The notes: generated by a model from the letters alone, not told the origin. Shown: positions 36,965 to 46,384, counted from the first letter of the stretch. The stretch: 64,000 bases of DNA from CAJQQK01 sp963696075 (GCA_963696075.1 CAVOJD010000012.1:14230-78229), one strand, 5' to 3'. A program made the numbers and translations.

Positions 36965-37423
36965 TCAAAGATATTCCGCAATCCGCTCGCGCAACCGCGC
37001 CGGTGGCTCAACGGACGATCGCGTCTCAAGATCGAAGAACACCAGGATCGCTTCACAGCTCGCAACGCAGTCATCTGTATCAGCTCGGAACACCCCGTTA
37101 AGAAACGTCATCGACTTCGTACCAAGCCTGAGCACCCGACTGCCGATATCGACACCGCCCGGATAGCGCAGCTCCTTGTGGAAATCGATGATGATGCGCG
37201 CCAGCACGAAATCGAGATGCGGCGCCTCCGCCTCGAAGTCCTCCAGCATCGGAATAATGAAGGACGTCCGCCCCGCTTCGAAGAAGGTCGAATAGACGGC
37301 GTTGTTCACATGCCCGAGCGAGTCGGTATCGTTGTATCTGATCGTATGGAACGTCCACAGCGGATACGTCTCACGCGCCTTCCGGTCCAACTCGGGCCTA
37401 AGGATGCCGTCTTTCGCACTCAT
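36965..37423 (-). CDS. Acyl-CoA thioesterase, 4-hydroxybenzoyl-CoA thioesterase type (hotdog)
   Basis: 152 residues from ATG 37423, preceded by GAAGGTGG. The family signature IRYNDTDSLGHVNNAVYSTFFEAGR contains the catalytic Asp and the HVNN turn. A hotdog core follows (LARIIIDFHKELRYPGG). It hydrolyses acyl-CoA esters; the exact acyl group is open. It lies 59 bases downstream of the P450 gene on the same strand and may be co-transcribed, which would hint at a hydroxylated fatty acid or terpenoid-CoA substrate, but this is speculative. Confidence 0.9.
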   Translation of the reverse strand: MSAKDGILRPELDRKARETYPLWTFHTIRYNDTDSLGHVNNAVYSTFFEAGRTSFIIPMLEDFEAEAPHLDFVLARIIIDFHKELRYPGGVDIGSRVLRLGTKSMTFLNGVFRADTDDCVASCEAILVFFDLETRSSVEPPARLRERIAEYL

Positions 37424-37482
37424 CAAGTCCACCTTCTCATTGTTGAACGTGTGTCTCCGGCCAAACTGGCCGGGCAAGGCCC

Positions 37483-38730
37483 TCAGCGCCCAAGTCGCAC
37501 GGGTAGCGTCACCGGTCCGCGAAGCGTCAGCCCATCCGCCCATTCGGGCACGCCCGCAAGTTCAATTGCCGGGAACTTCGCATGCAACGCCGGCAACGCC
37601 AACAGCGCCTCGAGCCTGGCCAGCGGAGCGCCGAGACAAAAATGCGTCCCATATCCAAAAGCATAATGGCGCTGCTGTAACCGCCCGATATCGAGCTGAT
37701 CCGGCGCCGGAAACACCGCCGGATCACGGTTCGCCGCCGCAATGACCGCATAGATCCGCTGCCCGGCCGAAATCACCTTGCCGTCGATCTCGTGATCTTC
37801 GACCGCAACCCTCACCATCGACGGGGTCGGCCCATCGAACCGCAGGAACTCCTCCACCGCCGCCCCGATGTCGTCCGGCTCCTTGAGCGCGATGAACCGC
37901 GCCCGCTCCGCCGGACGCGCCGCCAGATGCAGCGTCGCCATCGAAATCAGATTTGTCGTCGTCTCATGGCCCGCAAACAGGAACAGGATCGCGCTCGCGA
38001 TCAGTTCGTCATCGCTGAGCCGCGCATCGTCTGCATCCCGCGCGGCAATCAACAGCGACAGCACATCCTCTCCCGGCGCCCGCCGCCGCGCCTCAATCAA
38101 CGATCGGAACGCATCAGCCATCGCCTCCACGCCCGCCCGCGCCCGCTCGTACTTGTCCGGCACCGACTGCGCCGCCCCGATGAACAGCTTGATCTCGTCG
38201 GACCAAACCTTCATCTCCGGCAACATCGAGCGCGGCACCCCGAGCATATCCATGATGACGTAGGCCGGCAGCGGATTGGAAAAGGCCTGCACCAGGTCAA
38301 TCGCCCCACCACCGTCATCGAGCCCCGCCAGCAGGTCATCGATGATCACCTCGACACCGGGCCGCAGTTTGTCCAGCGCCCGGCTCGTGAACACCCGCGA
38401 CACCAGGTTGCGCATCCGTGTGTGATCGGGCGGGTCCTTGAACACCAGCCAATTGCCGAGATAGCGCATCAGCGATTGCATCTTGGCCTGCGTCTCGGCC
38501 GGCTGCGCCACATAGAACGGCGTCACCGTATCCGCCGACAGCCCCCGCCCGAGCAACACCTCATGGACATCCGCATAACGCAGCACCACCCAGGCCTTCA
38601 GCGCCGGGCTCCAGTGCACCGGCGCCTCCTCCCTGAGACGCGCCAACATGGGGTAGGGGTCTACGGCAAAGCCGGGTTGCCGGGGATCGAGATAGGCTGG
38701 CCCATCACGCGCCGTGACACTCGTCACCAT
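37483..38730 (-). CDS. Cytochrome P450 (class I, soluble bacterial type)
   Basis: 415 residues without a membrane anchor. Key motifs: FKDPPDHTRMRNLVSRVF (C-helix), AGHETTTNLI (I-helix, oxygen activation), EEFLRFDG (ExxR motif) and heme loop FGYGTHFCLGAPLAR with the Cys ligand. Insertion of one oxygen atom into an unknown substrate; it needs a ferredoxin and reductase, none of which is adjacent. ATG 38730 has GGGGGAG only three bases away, so the GTG one codon later could be the true start. Confidence 0.95.
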   Translation of the reverse strand: MVTSVTARDGPAYLDPRQPGFAVDPYPMLARLREEAPVHWSPALKAWVVLRYADVHEVLLGRGLSADTVTPFYVAQPAETQAKMQSLMRYLGNWLVFKDPPDHTRMRNLVSRVFTSRALDKLRPGVEVIIDDLLAGLDDGGGAIDLVQAFSNPLPAYVIMDMLGVPRSMLPEMKVWSDEIKLFIGAAQSVPDKYERARAGVEAMADAFRSLIEARRRAPGEDVLSLLIAARDADDARLSDDELIASAILFLFAGHETTTNLISMATLHLAARPAERARFIALKEPDDIGAAVEEFLRFDGPTPSMVRVAVEDHEIDGKVISAGQRIYAVIAAANRDPAVFPAPDQLDIGRLQQRHYAFGYGTHFCLGAPLARLEALLALPALHAKFPAIELAGVPEWADGLTLRGPVTLPVRLGR

Positions 38731-38818
38731 CAACTCCCCCGATCCGTCAACCCGATAGCCAGCCGGCCGCAGAATATCGCCAGCCCTGGCTCATGCTCCG
38801 GCCGCCGTGCCTCGCCGG

Positions 38819-39538
38819 TCAGACAGGAATGTCGAACCCGGCCGCCTGCGCATCGTTATAGAAGGCGATGACGGTATCCTGCGAGTTCTTGAGCGGATCC
38901 TTGCCGAACCCGCCAAGCTTCGCAATCACGGAGTCCGGCGCCGTAATGATATGGCAGCCCATCCGGTCGGCCTGGATCACGTTGAACACTTCCCGCGTGC
39001 TCGCCCACAACAGCTCCGCTTTCGGCTTCGCTGCGACGACCTCCACCGATTTCTCCATCACCGGCACGGGATCATGTCCCGTATCCGCAAGCCGGCCGGC
39101 AAACACCGAGAGGATCGCGAACGTATCGGCACTCACCGCGTCTGTAATCTCACGCACCTGATCAACGGTGTAGAGCGCCGTGATATTCAGCGCGATGCCA
39201 TCTGCCGAAAGGCGCTTCACCAGCGGCGCCAGGCTCTCCCCCTTGGTATTCATCACCGGGATCTTGACGTTGACATTATCGCCCCACGTCGCGATCTCCC
39301 GGGCTTGGCGTTCGATCGTCTCGGGATCATCCGCAAACACCTCGAACGAGATCGGCCGGTCCGGGATCGCGGCGACCACTTTCAGCGCATAGGCCTTGTA
39401 GTCCGTCACCCCCGCGCTCTTCATCAGCGACGGGTTCGTCGTGAACCCTTTGATCAAGCGGTTCTCGTACTGCTTGAGCATCGTATCGAGATCCGCGCCA
39501 TCCGCGAAAATCTTGATCTTGAGGTCATCCGCGTTCAT
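38819..39538 (-). CDS. Small transaldolase / fructose-6-phosphate aldolase family protein
   Basis: 239 residues from ATG 39538 (GAGAGGG upstream); the longer frame to 39634 has no site and an odd composition. FADGADLDTML, GFTTNPSLM, the Schiff-base Lys in VNVKIPVMN, and ALNITALYTVDQV are all present. The length is that of the short TalC/FSA subfamily rather than the classical 310-residue transaldolase. It acts in the pentose phosphate cycle or aldol reactions of sugar phosphates. It lies between rmlC and the P450 gene on the minus strand with no obvious operon partner. Confidence 0.9.
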   Translation of the reverse strand: MNADDLKIKIFADGADLDTMLKQYENRLIKGFTTNPSLMKSAGVTDYKAYALKVVAAIPDRPISFEVFADDPETIERQAREIATWGDNVNVKIPVMNTKGESLAPLVKRLSADGIALNITALYTVDQVREITDAVSADTFAILSVFAGRLADTGHDPVPVMEKSVEVVAAKPKAELLWASTREVFNVIQADRMGCHIITAPDSVIAKLGGFGKDPLKNSQDTVIAFYNDAQAAGFDIPV

Positions 39539-39657
39539 CAAACCAACCCTCTCGTTGTGCGCAATTCGCCGCCATCGCCCCTGGGCGCCAATCGGCGGCG
39601 GTCCGGTCCGGCGAATGCCACTATCAGCATTCACACCGCCCGCAAAGTCTCACACGC

Positions 39658-40224
39658 CTATTCCGTAAATGTGAAATAGGCCGGCAGCGCCTCGAAAGCA
39701 GGCTGCGCGCGGTCCTTTTCCGACAGAACCGCATCTCCCGGCGCCACCGGCCAATCGATCCCGAGCGCCGGATCGTCCCACCTGACGCCCTTGTCATGCG
39801 CCGGCGCATACCCCGAGGTCACCTTATAGATCACCTCCGTCTCCGCACTCAGCGTACAAAACCCGTGCGCGAAGCCCTCCGGCACCCACAGTTGCGCCCA
39901 GTTCTCCGCCGAAAGCTCCGCCGCGACGTGCTGCCCGAATGTCGGCGACCCATGCCGCAGATCAACCGCGACATCATAAATCGCCCCGCGGATCACCCGC
40001 ACCAGCTTGCCCTGCGCATGCGGCGGGGTCTGGAAGTGCAACCCCCTCACCACCCCGCGCCCGACGGAAAGCGAATGATTGTCCTGCACAAACGCCTGCT
40101 TGATACCGGCCAACTCGTCGAGCCGCCCGGCATGAAACACCTCCGAGAAGAAGCCCCGCTGGTCGCCATGCTTTACCGGCGTCACCAAAACAACGTCCGG
40201 GATCGCCAATCGTTCGACCTTCAT
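39658..40224 (-). CDS. rmlC: dTDP-4-dehydrorhamnose 3,5-epimerase
   Basis: 188 residues, start ATG 40224 directly after GGGAGGGG. Third enzyme of dTDP-L-rhamnose synthesis, a cupin-fold epimerase. HGDQRGFFSEVF, QDNHSLSVGRGVVRGLHFQ with the catalytic His and Arg, and VPEGFAHGFCTLS are the family hallmarks. Length is normal. With rmlD at 31695 it shows that the organism makes rhamnose for a surface polysaccharide, in line with the glycosyl genes between them. The two rml genes are separated by several unrelated genes. Confidence 0.95.
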   Translation of the reverse strand: MKVERLAIPDVVLVTPVKHGDQRGFFSEVFHAGRLDELAGIKQAFVQDNHSLSVGRGVVRGLHFQTPPHAQGKLVRVIRGAIYDVAVDLRHGSPTFGQHVAAELSAENWAQLWVPEGFAHGFCTLSAETEVIYKVTSGYAPAHDKGVRWDDPALGIDWPVAPGDAVLSEKDRAQPAFEALPAYFTFTE

Positions 40225-40269
40225 CACCCCTCCCTGCACACTATGGTTCCGAGCCGGCGCGACGGTCGA

Positions 40270-41265
40270 TCAGCCGGCGATATCGACCACAAGGCGCCCC
40301 TTCACGCGGCCCTTGAGGATGTCGCGGCCAAGTTGCGGCAGCACATCAAGTCCCACCGTTTCCGTCATCTGCTCAAGCTTGTCCATCGGCAGGTCATGCG
40401 CGATCCGTTGCCATGCCTCGACCCGGTTCTCGTAGGGCTGCATCACCGAGTCGATCCCCAGCAGATTGACGCCCCGCAGCAGAAACGGGATCACGGTCGT
40501 CTCCAGCTTGTTGCCACCGGCCAGGCCGACGGCGGCGACAGACCCGCCATACTTCATCTGCGGCAGGATCGTTGCCAGCATCTGCCCCCCGACGGCATCG
40601 ACGACACCGGCCCACGTCTCCTTATCGAGCGGGCGGCCCGATGGCGTGGCAACCTCTTCGCGCGGCACGATCCGGCTGGCGCCAAGCCCCTTCAGATAGT
40701 CTGCCTGCTCCGGCCGCCCCGTCACCGCCGCAACCTCATAGCCAAGCTTGCCCAGGATCGCTGTCGCAACCGAGCCAACCCCGCCGGCAGCCCCCGTCAC
40801 AAGCACCTCGCCATTGCCCGGCTTGAGCCCATGCTTCTCGAGCGCCATCACCGCGAGCATCGAGGTAAACCCGGCCGTACCTACCGCCATCGCCTGCTGC
40901 ATCGAAAGTCCGTCCGGCAGCGGCACCAGCCAATCAGCCTTCACCTTGGCCTTCTCGGCATATCCGCCCCACCACGCTTCCCCGACGCGCCAGCCGGTCA
41001 GGACGACCTTGTCGCCCGGCTTGTAGCGGCCATCCGACGACGCCGAAACCGTGCCCGCGAAGTCGATACCCGGCACATGCGGAAAGTTGCGCACCAGTCC
41101 GCCAAGCCCATTGATGCACAAGCCATCCTTATAGTTCACCGTCGAATAGGCGACATCGACCGTCACGTCGCCGTCCGCTGGCAGCAGGCCCTCGTCGATT
41201 TCCTTCACGCCAACGGAAATCTCACCGGCATCGCTTTTCTCAACCAGCAACGCGCGAATGCTCAT
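40270..41265 (-). CDS. acuI: Acrylyl-CoA reductase-like NADPH oxidoreductase (AcuI/YhdH, MDR family)
   Basis: 331-residue zinc-free medium-chain reductase. ATG 41265 follows GAAGGG. Signature features: VNYKDGLCINGLGGLVRNFPHVPGIDFAG in the N-terminal half, VTGWRVGE and the nucleotide loop VTGAAGGVGSVAT near residue 150. AcuI reduces toxic acryloyl-CoA to propionyl-CoA in 3-hydroxypropionate and DMSP metabolism. In several alphaproteobacteria acuI homologues belong to singlet-oxygen or stress regulons, so its closeness to the sigma factor locus is worth noting, but no matching promoter was found upstream. Confidence 0.88.
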   Translation of the reverse strand: MSIRALLVEKSDAGEISVGVKEIDEGLLPADGDVTVDVAYSTVNYKDGLCINGLGGLVRNFPHVPGIDFAGTVSASSDGRYKPGDKVVLTGWRVGEAWWGGYAEKAKVKADWLVPLPDGLSMQQAMAVGTAGFTSMLAVMALEKHGLKPGNGEVLVTGAAGGVGSVATAILGKLGYEVAAVTGRPEQADYLKGLGASRIVPREEVATPSGRPLDKETWAGVVDAVGGQMLATILPQMKYGGSVAAVGLAGGNKLETTVIPFLLRGVNLLGIDSVMQPYENRVEAWQRIAHDLPMDKLEQMTETVGLDVLPQLGRDILKGRVKGRLVVDIAG

Positions 41266-41412
41266 GGTCTTGCCCTTCAAGATGTTGTTGTTTTGCCCGG
41301 CCCGGCTCTCGCCGCTGCCGTAGCAACACTTTAGTTCAGGAGGGTGGTCGAGGGAAAGCCGCACCGGCACTCATCACACTGGCGCGAAATGCGGGCGGCA
41401 AAGGATACCGGA

Positions 41413-42647
41413 TCAGCGCGCCGTGAATTTGAAAAAGCCGACGTCGATCGAGCCGAACCGGAAGCCGCTGGCGCAATAGACCAGATAATAATCCCACATC
41501 CGCTCGAACCGCGCATCGAAACCAAGTGGCTCGATCTGTGGCCACGCCGCCTTGAAGCGCGCCCGCCAATCCTCCAGCGTCCGCGCATAGCTTTCACCAA
41601 ACGGCTCATAGTGCGCGAGCTTCAGTCCCGCCCGCTCGGCCTCTTCCCGCACCTTCCCCACTGTCGGCAACATGCCGCCCGGGAAGATGAACTGCTGAAT
41701 GAAGTCGGGCCGCCGCCTGTAGCTCTCGAACAAGGCGTCTTCGATCGTAATGATCTGCATGACCACGACACCATCATCGCGGAGCGACCGGCGAACCCGG
41801 TCGAAGAAGACAGGCCAGTATTTCTCACCCACCGCCTCGAACATCTCGATCGAGGCGATCCGGTCATATCTCTCGTCAACATCACGGTAATCGCGCAACA
41901 CAAGATCGACCGTACCGCTGAGCCCGTCCCGCTCGATCGCCTCCCGCCCGAACGCAATCTGCTCGCGCGACAGCGAAATGCCCGTAACCGCCCGCAACCC
42001 GCTTGGCCGAGCCGCCGCGCCAGGCTACCCCATCCGCACCCGATCTCCAGCACCGCCTCCCCGCCGCCGAGATCGAGAAGATCGACCACCCGGTCAAGCT
42101 TGCGCGCCTGCGCGTCTTCGAGGCTCTCATCCGCCGCCTCATAGATCCCCGACGAATAGGTCATGTCGGGATCGAGCCATTGCTCATAGAAGCGATTGCC
42201 AAGATCGTAGTGCGCCGCGATATTGCGGCGGCTCCCCCGGCGCGAGTTGGAATTCATCCCATGCCCGAACCGGTTGATCAGGTGCGCCATGCTGAACCCG
42301 CTCGCCGATCCGGTAAAGTTGTCGCCGTTCGCCAACCCGAATGTCATCACGGCCGCCAGGTCCGGCGTCGACCAGTCACCATCGACGTAGCTGCGCGCAA
42401 GCCCGATCTCGCCTTCCATCATCAGCCGGCGCAGCAGCCGCCAGCGCGTGACATGCAGCACCGCCTCCGGCCCCGGCTCAGAACCGCGATGCTCGATCAC
42501 CTCCCCGTTGGGCAGATTGAGGCGAACGGACCCATGCTTGAACTCGCTCAGGCGGCCGCGAATGATCCCGCTCAACAAGCGAGCCGGCGCATTGGTGACG
42601 CCCTGAACGGGACTGAGCGTTCGCGTTGGGGGCTGGGATCGTCTCAT
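41413..42647 (-). pseudogene. Cyclopropane-fatty-acyl-phospholipid synthase-like methyltransferase, disrupted by a frameshift
   Basis: Two frames join into a 411-residue SAM-dependent lipid methyltransferase if one base is added near 42000-42010. Frame 1 starts at ATG 42647 (overlapping the DUF1365 stop as ATGA) and ends with VLEIGCGWGSLARRLGQAG, the SAM-binding motif. Frame 2 continues LRAVTGISLSREQIAF, IEMFEAVGEKYW and FIFPGGMLP to the stop at 41413. The usual AHYDLGNRFYEQWLD and MTYSSGIYE substrate-site motifs are present. The family adds methylene or methyl to unsaturated fatty acids in membranes. It is the third gene of the operon divergent from the sigma factor. Confidence 0.88.
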
Positions 42648-43450
42648 GAAGGCGCGCGAACGATTGTGACGGAAGGGGTGATCTTGTCGGGCTTGTCTGC
42701 GAGTGCAAAGCCCCGCGCCCACATCTTGAGCGCATGCCAGTGAATGGCAGCCACTACCTTGATCGGCACGATCGGCTGCGTCAAGGCAAGCCGCGCCAAA
42801 GCGCCGTCGCGAAGCGCCGTCCGGCGCCCGACCAGGGCGGTATTTATGATGGCCTTGCCCTGCCGCCGGCCTTGCACACTCAACTGAACCGTATCGTCGG
42901 GAACCCGCGTCCGAAAGGCGTACGCCATATCCATTTCAAGAAACGGCGACACATAAAACCGCTTGTCACACGATTGCCTGAGCATCGCTCCATCACTGCT
43001 CTCGCCATCTGCCGCGACGTTCCCCCCAGCCGGAATGACATACGTATGGCGCCCGCCGATCGTGTTGTTCACTTCGTAGATCACCCCGCGCAACACCTCG
43101 TCCCGGTCGACACAAAAATAGATGCTCAGCGGATTGAAGTCGTAACCGGCCACCCGCGGCATGCACAAAAGACGGATCGACAATTCCTCCGCCCGCGCCA
43201 TCCCGGCCGCCGCCACATGCTCGCGCATCTGCTCGCGAAGCGGACGCCGGCTGCCGTCCCCATGATCGGCGTCATGCAGGCTGATCAGATTGAACCGGTT
43301 GTAGGAGAAAAGCTTCAAGCGCCGGTCGAGCGTCTCAGCTTCATCGAGATCGACCAGCAGCCAGTAGACCCGGTGGCGCAACCGATGCCGCTTCGGCGCC
43401 AGCCGCTGGTGCATCACATCGCCGACATAGATCGCGGACTTGTCACTCAC
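42644..43450 (-). CDS. DUF1365 domain protein
   Basis: 268 residues. DUF1365 proteins of unknown biochemistry almost always sit between a flavin amine-oxidase-like gene and a CFA-synthase-like gene, as here. Visible conserved stretches: HQRLAPKRHRLRHRVYWLLVDLDE near the N-terminus, LLCMPRVAGYDFNPLSIYFC near residue 105 and KRFYVSPFLEMDMAYAFR near 165. No membrane segment is obvious. It overlaps both neighbours by ATGA (43447-43450 and 42644-42647), so the three proteins are translationally coupled and likely act on the same lipid substrate. Confidence 0.9.
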   Translation of the reverse strand: MSDKSAIYVGDVMHQRLAPKRHRLRHRVYWLLVDLDEAETLDRRLKLFSYNRFNLISLHDADHGDGSRRPLREQMREHVAAAGMARAEELSIRLLCMPRVAGYDFNPLSIYFCVDRDEVLRGVIYEVNNTIGGRHTYVIPAGGNVAADGESSDGAMLRQSCDKRFYVSPFLEMDMAYAFRTRVPDDTVQLSVQGRRQGKAIINTALVGRRTALRDGALARLALTQPIVPIKVVAAIHWHALKMWARGFALADKPDKITPSVTIVRAPS

Positions 43451-44808
43451 GCCGCCACTCCTGAGAGTTCGCGCCGCCTCGCTTCCTTGTCGATGACGAT
43501 GCGCCCGGACTCATCGTCGACCGACCACGGCCGTCGCGCACCTGTCATTTGTTCTGCCACCGCAAGCCCTGCCTGCAAACCATCCTCATGGAAGCCCGCG
43601 CCGAAATGGGCGCCCGCGAACCATAGCCCACCATCACCCTGCAGCGACCAAAGTTCCCGCTGCGCCATCATCGCCCGATAATCCATCACCGGATGCTCGA
43701 ACGTCACCTTATGGTGCACCACGTCCTCACGAAGCGCCAAGTCCGGATTAAGCGTAACGAATAACGGCTGCTCCGTTTCAAGGTTCTGCAGCAGGTTCAT
43801 CCAGTACGTCACGGTCAGCCGGTCGACACCCGCTCCCCGGCTCTCCCCAACATAATTCCAGCTCGACCACACCGCCTTGCGCCGTGGCATCGCTGCGGCA
43901 TCACCGTGGAGGACAACCTCGTTTTTATTGTACCGGAACGCGCCCAGCACACGCACTTCCCGTGCCGTCGGCTGGTCAATCAGCGCCAGCGCCCGGTCGC
44001 CATGAGTTGCCAGAACAACATCATCGAATGTCTGCGTTTCCCCCGTCCCCGTCACCACGCTCACAATGTCGTCGTGACGGATCACCCGCCGCACCGCCAC
44101 ACCCACCCGGGCATGAATCTTGGCATCGCCCATCAGCCGCTCGACATAACATCGGCTCCCCCCGCTCACCGTGCGCCACAGCGGACGCCCGGTCAGCTTG
44201 AGTAGCCCGTGATTTTCGTGGAACCGAATGAAGGACGCTGCCGAAAAGTCCAGGACCTCGTCGCGCGCCACCGACCAGATCGCCGCCGCCATCGGCAGCA
44301 GATGATCATTGCGAAACGCCTGACCATAGTTGTACCGGTCAAGATAGGCACCAAGCGTCATGTCCTGCTGCATCAGGTCCCCGGCGTGGGCCGGCGCCGT
44401 CTTATAGAAGCGCACGATATCCCGCACCATCGACCAGAAGCGCGGCCGGACGACGTTGCGTTTTTGGGCAATCAATTGACCGAGGCTGCCGCCGCCATAC
44501 TCCAGCCGCCCCCCATCCAGCGAAATGCCGAGCGACATATTGGTCGCTTCGGTCTTGATCCTGAGATGATCAAACAGCGCAACAAGGTTGGGATAAGCCG
44601 CCTCATTGTAGACGATGAAGCCCATATCGACCGGCACCGACTGCCCGCCGCTCATGACATCGACCGTGTACGAATGCCCGCCAAGCCGGGGTTCAGCCTC
44701 GAAGAGCGTGACATCTGCGCGTTTTGACGCCAGCCACGCCGCGCTCAGCCCGGAGATCCCGCTCCCGATCACCGCAACACGTGACCGGCCTCCCCTGCTG
44801 ACTTGCAT
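43447..44808 (-). CDS. FAD-dependent amine-oxidase-like oxidoreductase
   Basis: 453 residues from ATG 44808, which follows GGGGAG. N-terminal FAD loop VAVIGSGISGLSAAWLASKR followed by LFEAEPRLGGHSYTVDV, the GG-motif of the flavin amine oxidase superfamily. Such proteins next to DUF1365 and CFA-like genes are proposed desaturase or oxidase partners in bacterial unusual fatty acid synthesis (UfaD-like role in furan fatty acids, inference). It is the first gene of the minus-strand operon and has a candidate ECF-type promoter at 44928-44954, giving an untranslated leader of roughly 115 bases. Confidence 0.9.
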   Translation of the reverse strand: MQVSRGGRSRVAVIGSGISGLSAAWLASKRADVTLFEAEPRLGGHSYTVDVMSGGQSVPVDMGFIVYNEAAYPNLVALFDHLRIKTEATNMSLGISLDGGRLEYGGGSLGQLIAQKRNVVRPRFWSMVRDIVRFYKTAPAHAGDLMQQDMTLGAYLDRYNYGQAFRNDHLLPMAAAIWSVARDEVLDFSAASFIRFHENHGLLKLTGRPLWRTVSGGSRCYVERLMGDAKIHARVGVAVRRVIRHDDIVSVVTGTGETQTFDDVVLATHGDRALALIDQPTAREVRVLGAFRYNKNEVVLHGDAAAMPRRKAVWSSWNYVGESRGAGVDRLTVTYWMNLLQNLETEQPLFVTLNPDLALREDVVHHKVTFEHPVMDYRAMMAQRELWSLQGDGGLWFAGAHFGAGFHEDGLQAGLAVAEQMTGARRPWSVDDESGRIVIDKEARRRELSGVAA

Positions 44809-44927
44809 ATAATCTCCCCACAGGCTCACGGCTTGTCCATCACCCGCCACCGGTAGTGGGCCTGACCGACGCGACACCACAACAATAGCAGCGCCACATT
44901 ATCTGTGCGACTTGATGCTCCTTGCCC

Positions 44928-44954
44928 AAACGAAAGAAGTGACGCCCCGGATCA
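44928..44954 (-). promoter_or_regulatory. Candidate ECF-sigma promoter for the FAD/DUF1365/CFA operon
   Basis: Reading leftward: TGATCC (44954-44949), 15 bases, TCGTTT (44933-44928). The same two hexamers with the same 15-base spacing occur on the other strand at 45011-45037 in front of the sigma factor gene. TGATCC is the known -35 element of RpoE/ChrR-type (ECF11) sigma factors. Confidence 0.65.
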
Positions 44955-45010
44955 CTGCCAACCGGCCTCATAATCGAATGGCCCAGCCGGTAGAAAACAT
45001 GTAACTCCTG

Positions 45011-45037
45011 TGATCCAGCCCCAATCGTGCGTCGTTT
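45011..45037 (+). promoter_or_regulatory. Candidate autoregulated ECF-sigma promoter
   Basis: TGATCC (45011-45016), 15 bases, TCGTTT (45032-45037), 116 bases upstream of the sigma gene. Identity in both boxes and in spacing with the divergent site at 44928-44954 supports a shared regulator, most simply the sigma factor encoded here. The rest of the 344-base gap (44809-45152) shows no gene. Confidence 0.65.
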
Positions 45038-45152
45038 TCGCCCCATGACACACACGGGTATGACATTGACTGATATGCAGGGCGCGATAAACCCGACCAG
45101 GCGCGCCAACGTCCGACGCGCGGCAGGTAGGTCCCGCCAACCCGGAGTTTCC

Positions 45153-45731
45153 ATGCAAAATGCGCAAGGCGGCTCGCCAAGCGCGGCCCGTCCGGAAGAC
45201 TTGATCGACAGGATCGCGAAAAACGCCGATAAAGAGGCGTTCTCGGCCCTGTTTGACCTCTTCGCGCCACGCGTAAAATACTTCCTGGTTCGGCAGGGCA
45301 CCAGCATGGAGCTCGCCGAAGAACTCTCGCAGGAAGCGCTTTTGACCGTGTGGCGCAAGGCCGATTATTTTGCGAAAAGCCGCGGCACCGCCGCCTCCTG
45401 GATATTCACCATCGCCCGCAACCTGCGCATCGATGCAGCGCGCCGCGACAAGCGCGCCCAATTGTTTGCGATGACCGACAATGTCGACGTCGACCGTGAA
45501 GACCCCGCCCAGCCCGACGAACTCGTAACCGCCGCCGAAAGTGCCGTGCGTGTTCGTGAAGCAATGCGCGACCTCCCCGCCGAACAGCTCGAAGTGGTGC
45601 GCCTCTCCTTTGTTGAAGGCGCAGCCCACAGCGAAATTGCCGATCGGCTCGACCTGCCGCTTGGAACTGTCAAATCCCGCCTCCGGCTTGCCATGCGCCG
45701 CATGCGGAAATCACTTGAGGATTTAGAATGA
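45153..45731 (+). CDS. rpoE: ECF RNA polymerase sigma factor (RpoE/ChrR-associated type)
   Basis: 192 residues from ATG 45153, chosen for CGGAG upstream; the frame stays open to 45027. Region 2 (DKEAFSALFDLFAPRVKYFLVRQG, EELSQEALLTVWRKADYF, SWIFTIARNLRIDAARRDKR) and region 4 (LSFVEGAAHSEIADRLDLPLGTVKSRLRLAMRRMRK) are complete with a short linker, the ECF plan. The overlapping chrR-like gene identifies it as the type that in Rhodobacter responds to singlet oxygen. The symbol follows that system; orthology is inferred from partner and layout. Confidence 0.93.
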   Translation: MQNAQGGSPSAARPEDLIDRIAKNADKEAFSALFDLFAPRVKYFLVRQGTSMELAEELSQEALLTVWRKADYFAKSRGTAASWIFTIARNLRIDAARRDKRAQLFAMTDNVDVDREDPAQPDELVTAAESAVRVREAMRDLPAEQLEVVRLSFVEGAAHSEIADRLDLPLGTVKSRLRLAMRRMRKSLEDLE

Positions 45732-46384
45732 CGATCGTCCACCACCCTTCCGAAGAATCGCTCGTCGACTACGTCGCCGGCGCCCTGGACGAGGGCAACT
45801 CTCTCGTGATGGCAACCCATATTGCGCGGTGCCCGGAATGCCAGGATACCGTCCGCGACCTGCGGGTGATCGCAGGTGCCTGCCTGGAATCGTGCCAGTC
45901 CGAAACGGTGTCACCGGCGACCAAGGCACAGAGCATGGAGGCCCTGAACATCGACGCCGGTCTGCAGGCTTCGTTCCCGACGACAACATCGCCTCCCGCG
46001 ATCGGCCTGTTGAGCAATGCCTCGGAGCCACTCGCACTCTATGACCACGGCCCCTGGCGACGCATTGGTCCGGGCGTACAGCGTTGCGACATCAAGATCG
46101 CCGATGGTAATGAAACCCGCGTGTTCCTTCTCAAGGTGAGCGCCGGCACGCAATTGCCTGAGCACCACCATACCGGCACGGAATGGACCTGCGTGCTGTC
46201 CGGCGCATTCACCCACGCGGAGGGCCGGTTTGGACCGGGCGACTTCGACGAGGCCGACGCATCAGTCGAGCACAGCCCCGTCGTCGACAGTGGCGAGGAC
46301 TGCATCTGCCTGGTCGCCCTCAACGGCAACATCGAGTTGCGCGGCTGGTTCGGCCGTCTGATCCAGCCGTTCGTCCGCTTCTGA
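45728..46384 (+). CDS. chrR: ChrR-family anti-sigma factor
   Basis: 218 residues, overlapping the sigma gene by ATGA. N-terminal zinc-binding anti-sigma domain with HIARCPECQ (His-x3-Cys-x2-Cys) near residues 31-39 and an upstream His (HHPSEESLVDYVAGALDEG). C-terminal cupin domain with LPEHHHTGTEWTCVLSGAF near 140-160 and a later metal-site pattern GDFDEADASVEH. ChrR holds its sigma factor inactive until singlet oxygen or certain peroxides trigger release or proteolysis. Both halves are intact. Confidence 0.94.
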   Translation: MTIVHHPSEESLVDYVAGALDEGNSLVMATHIARCPECQDTVRDLRVIAGACLESCQSETVSPATKAQSMEALNIDAGLQASFPTTTSPPAIGLLSNASEPLALYDHGPWRRIGPGVQRCDIKIADGNETRVFLLKVSAGTQLPEHHHTGTEWTCVLSGAFTHAEGRFGPGDFDEADASVEHSPVVDSGEDCICLVALNGNIELRGWFGRLIQPFVRF

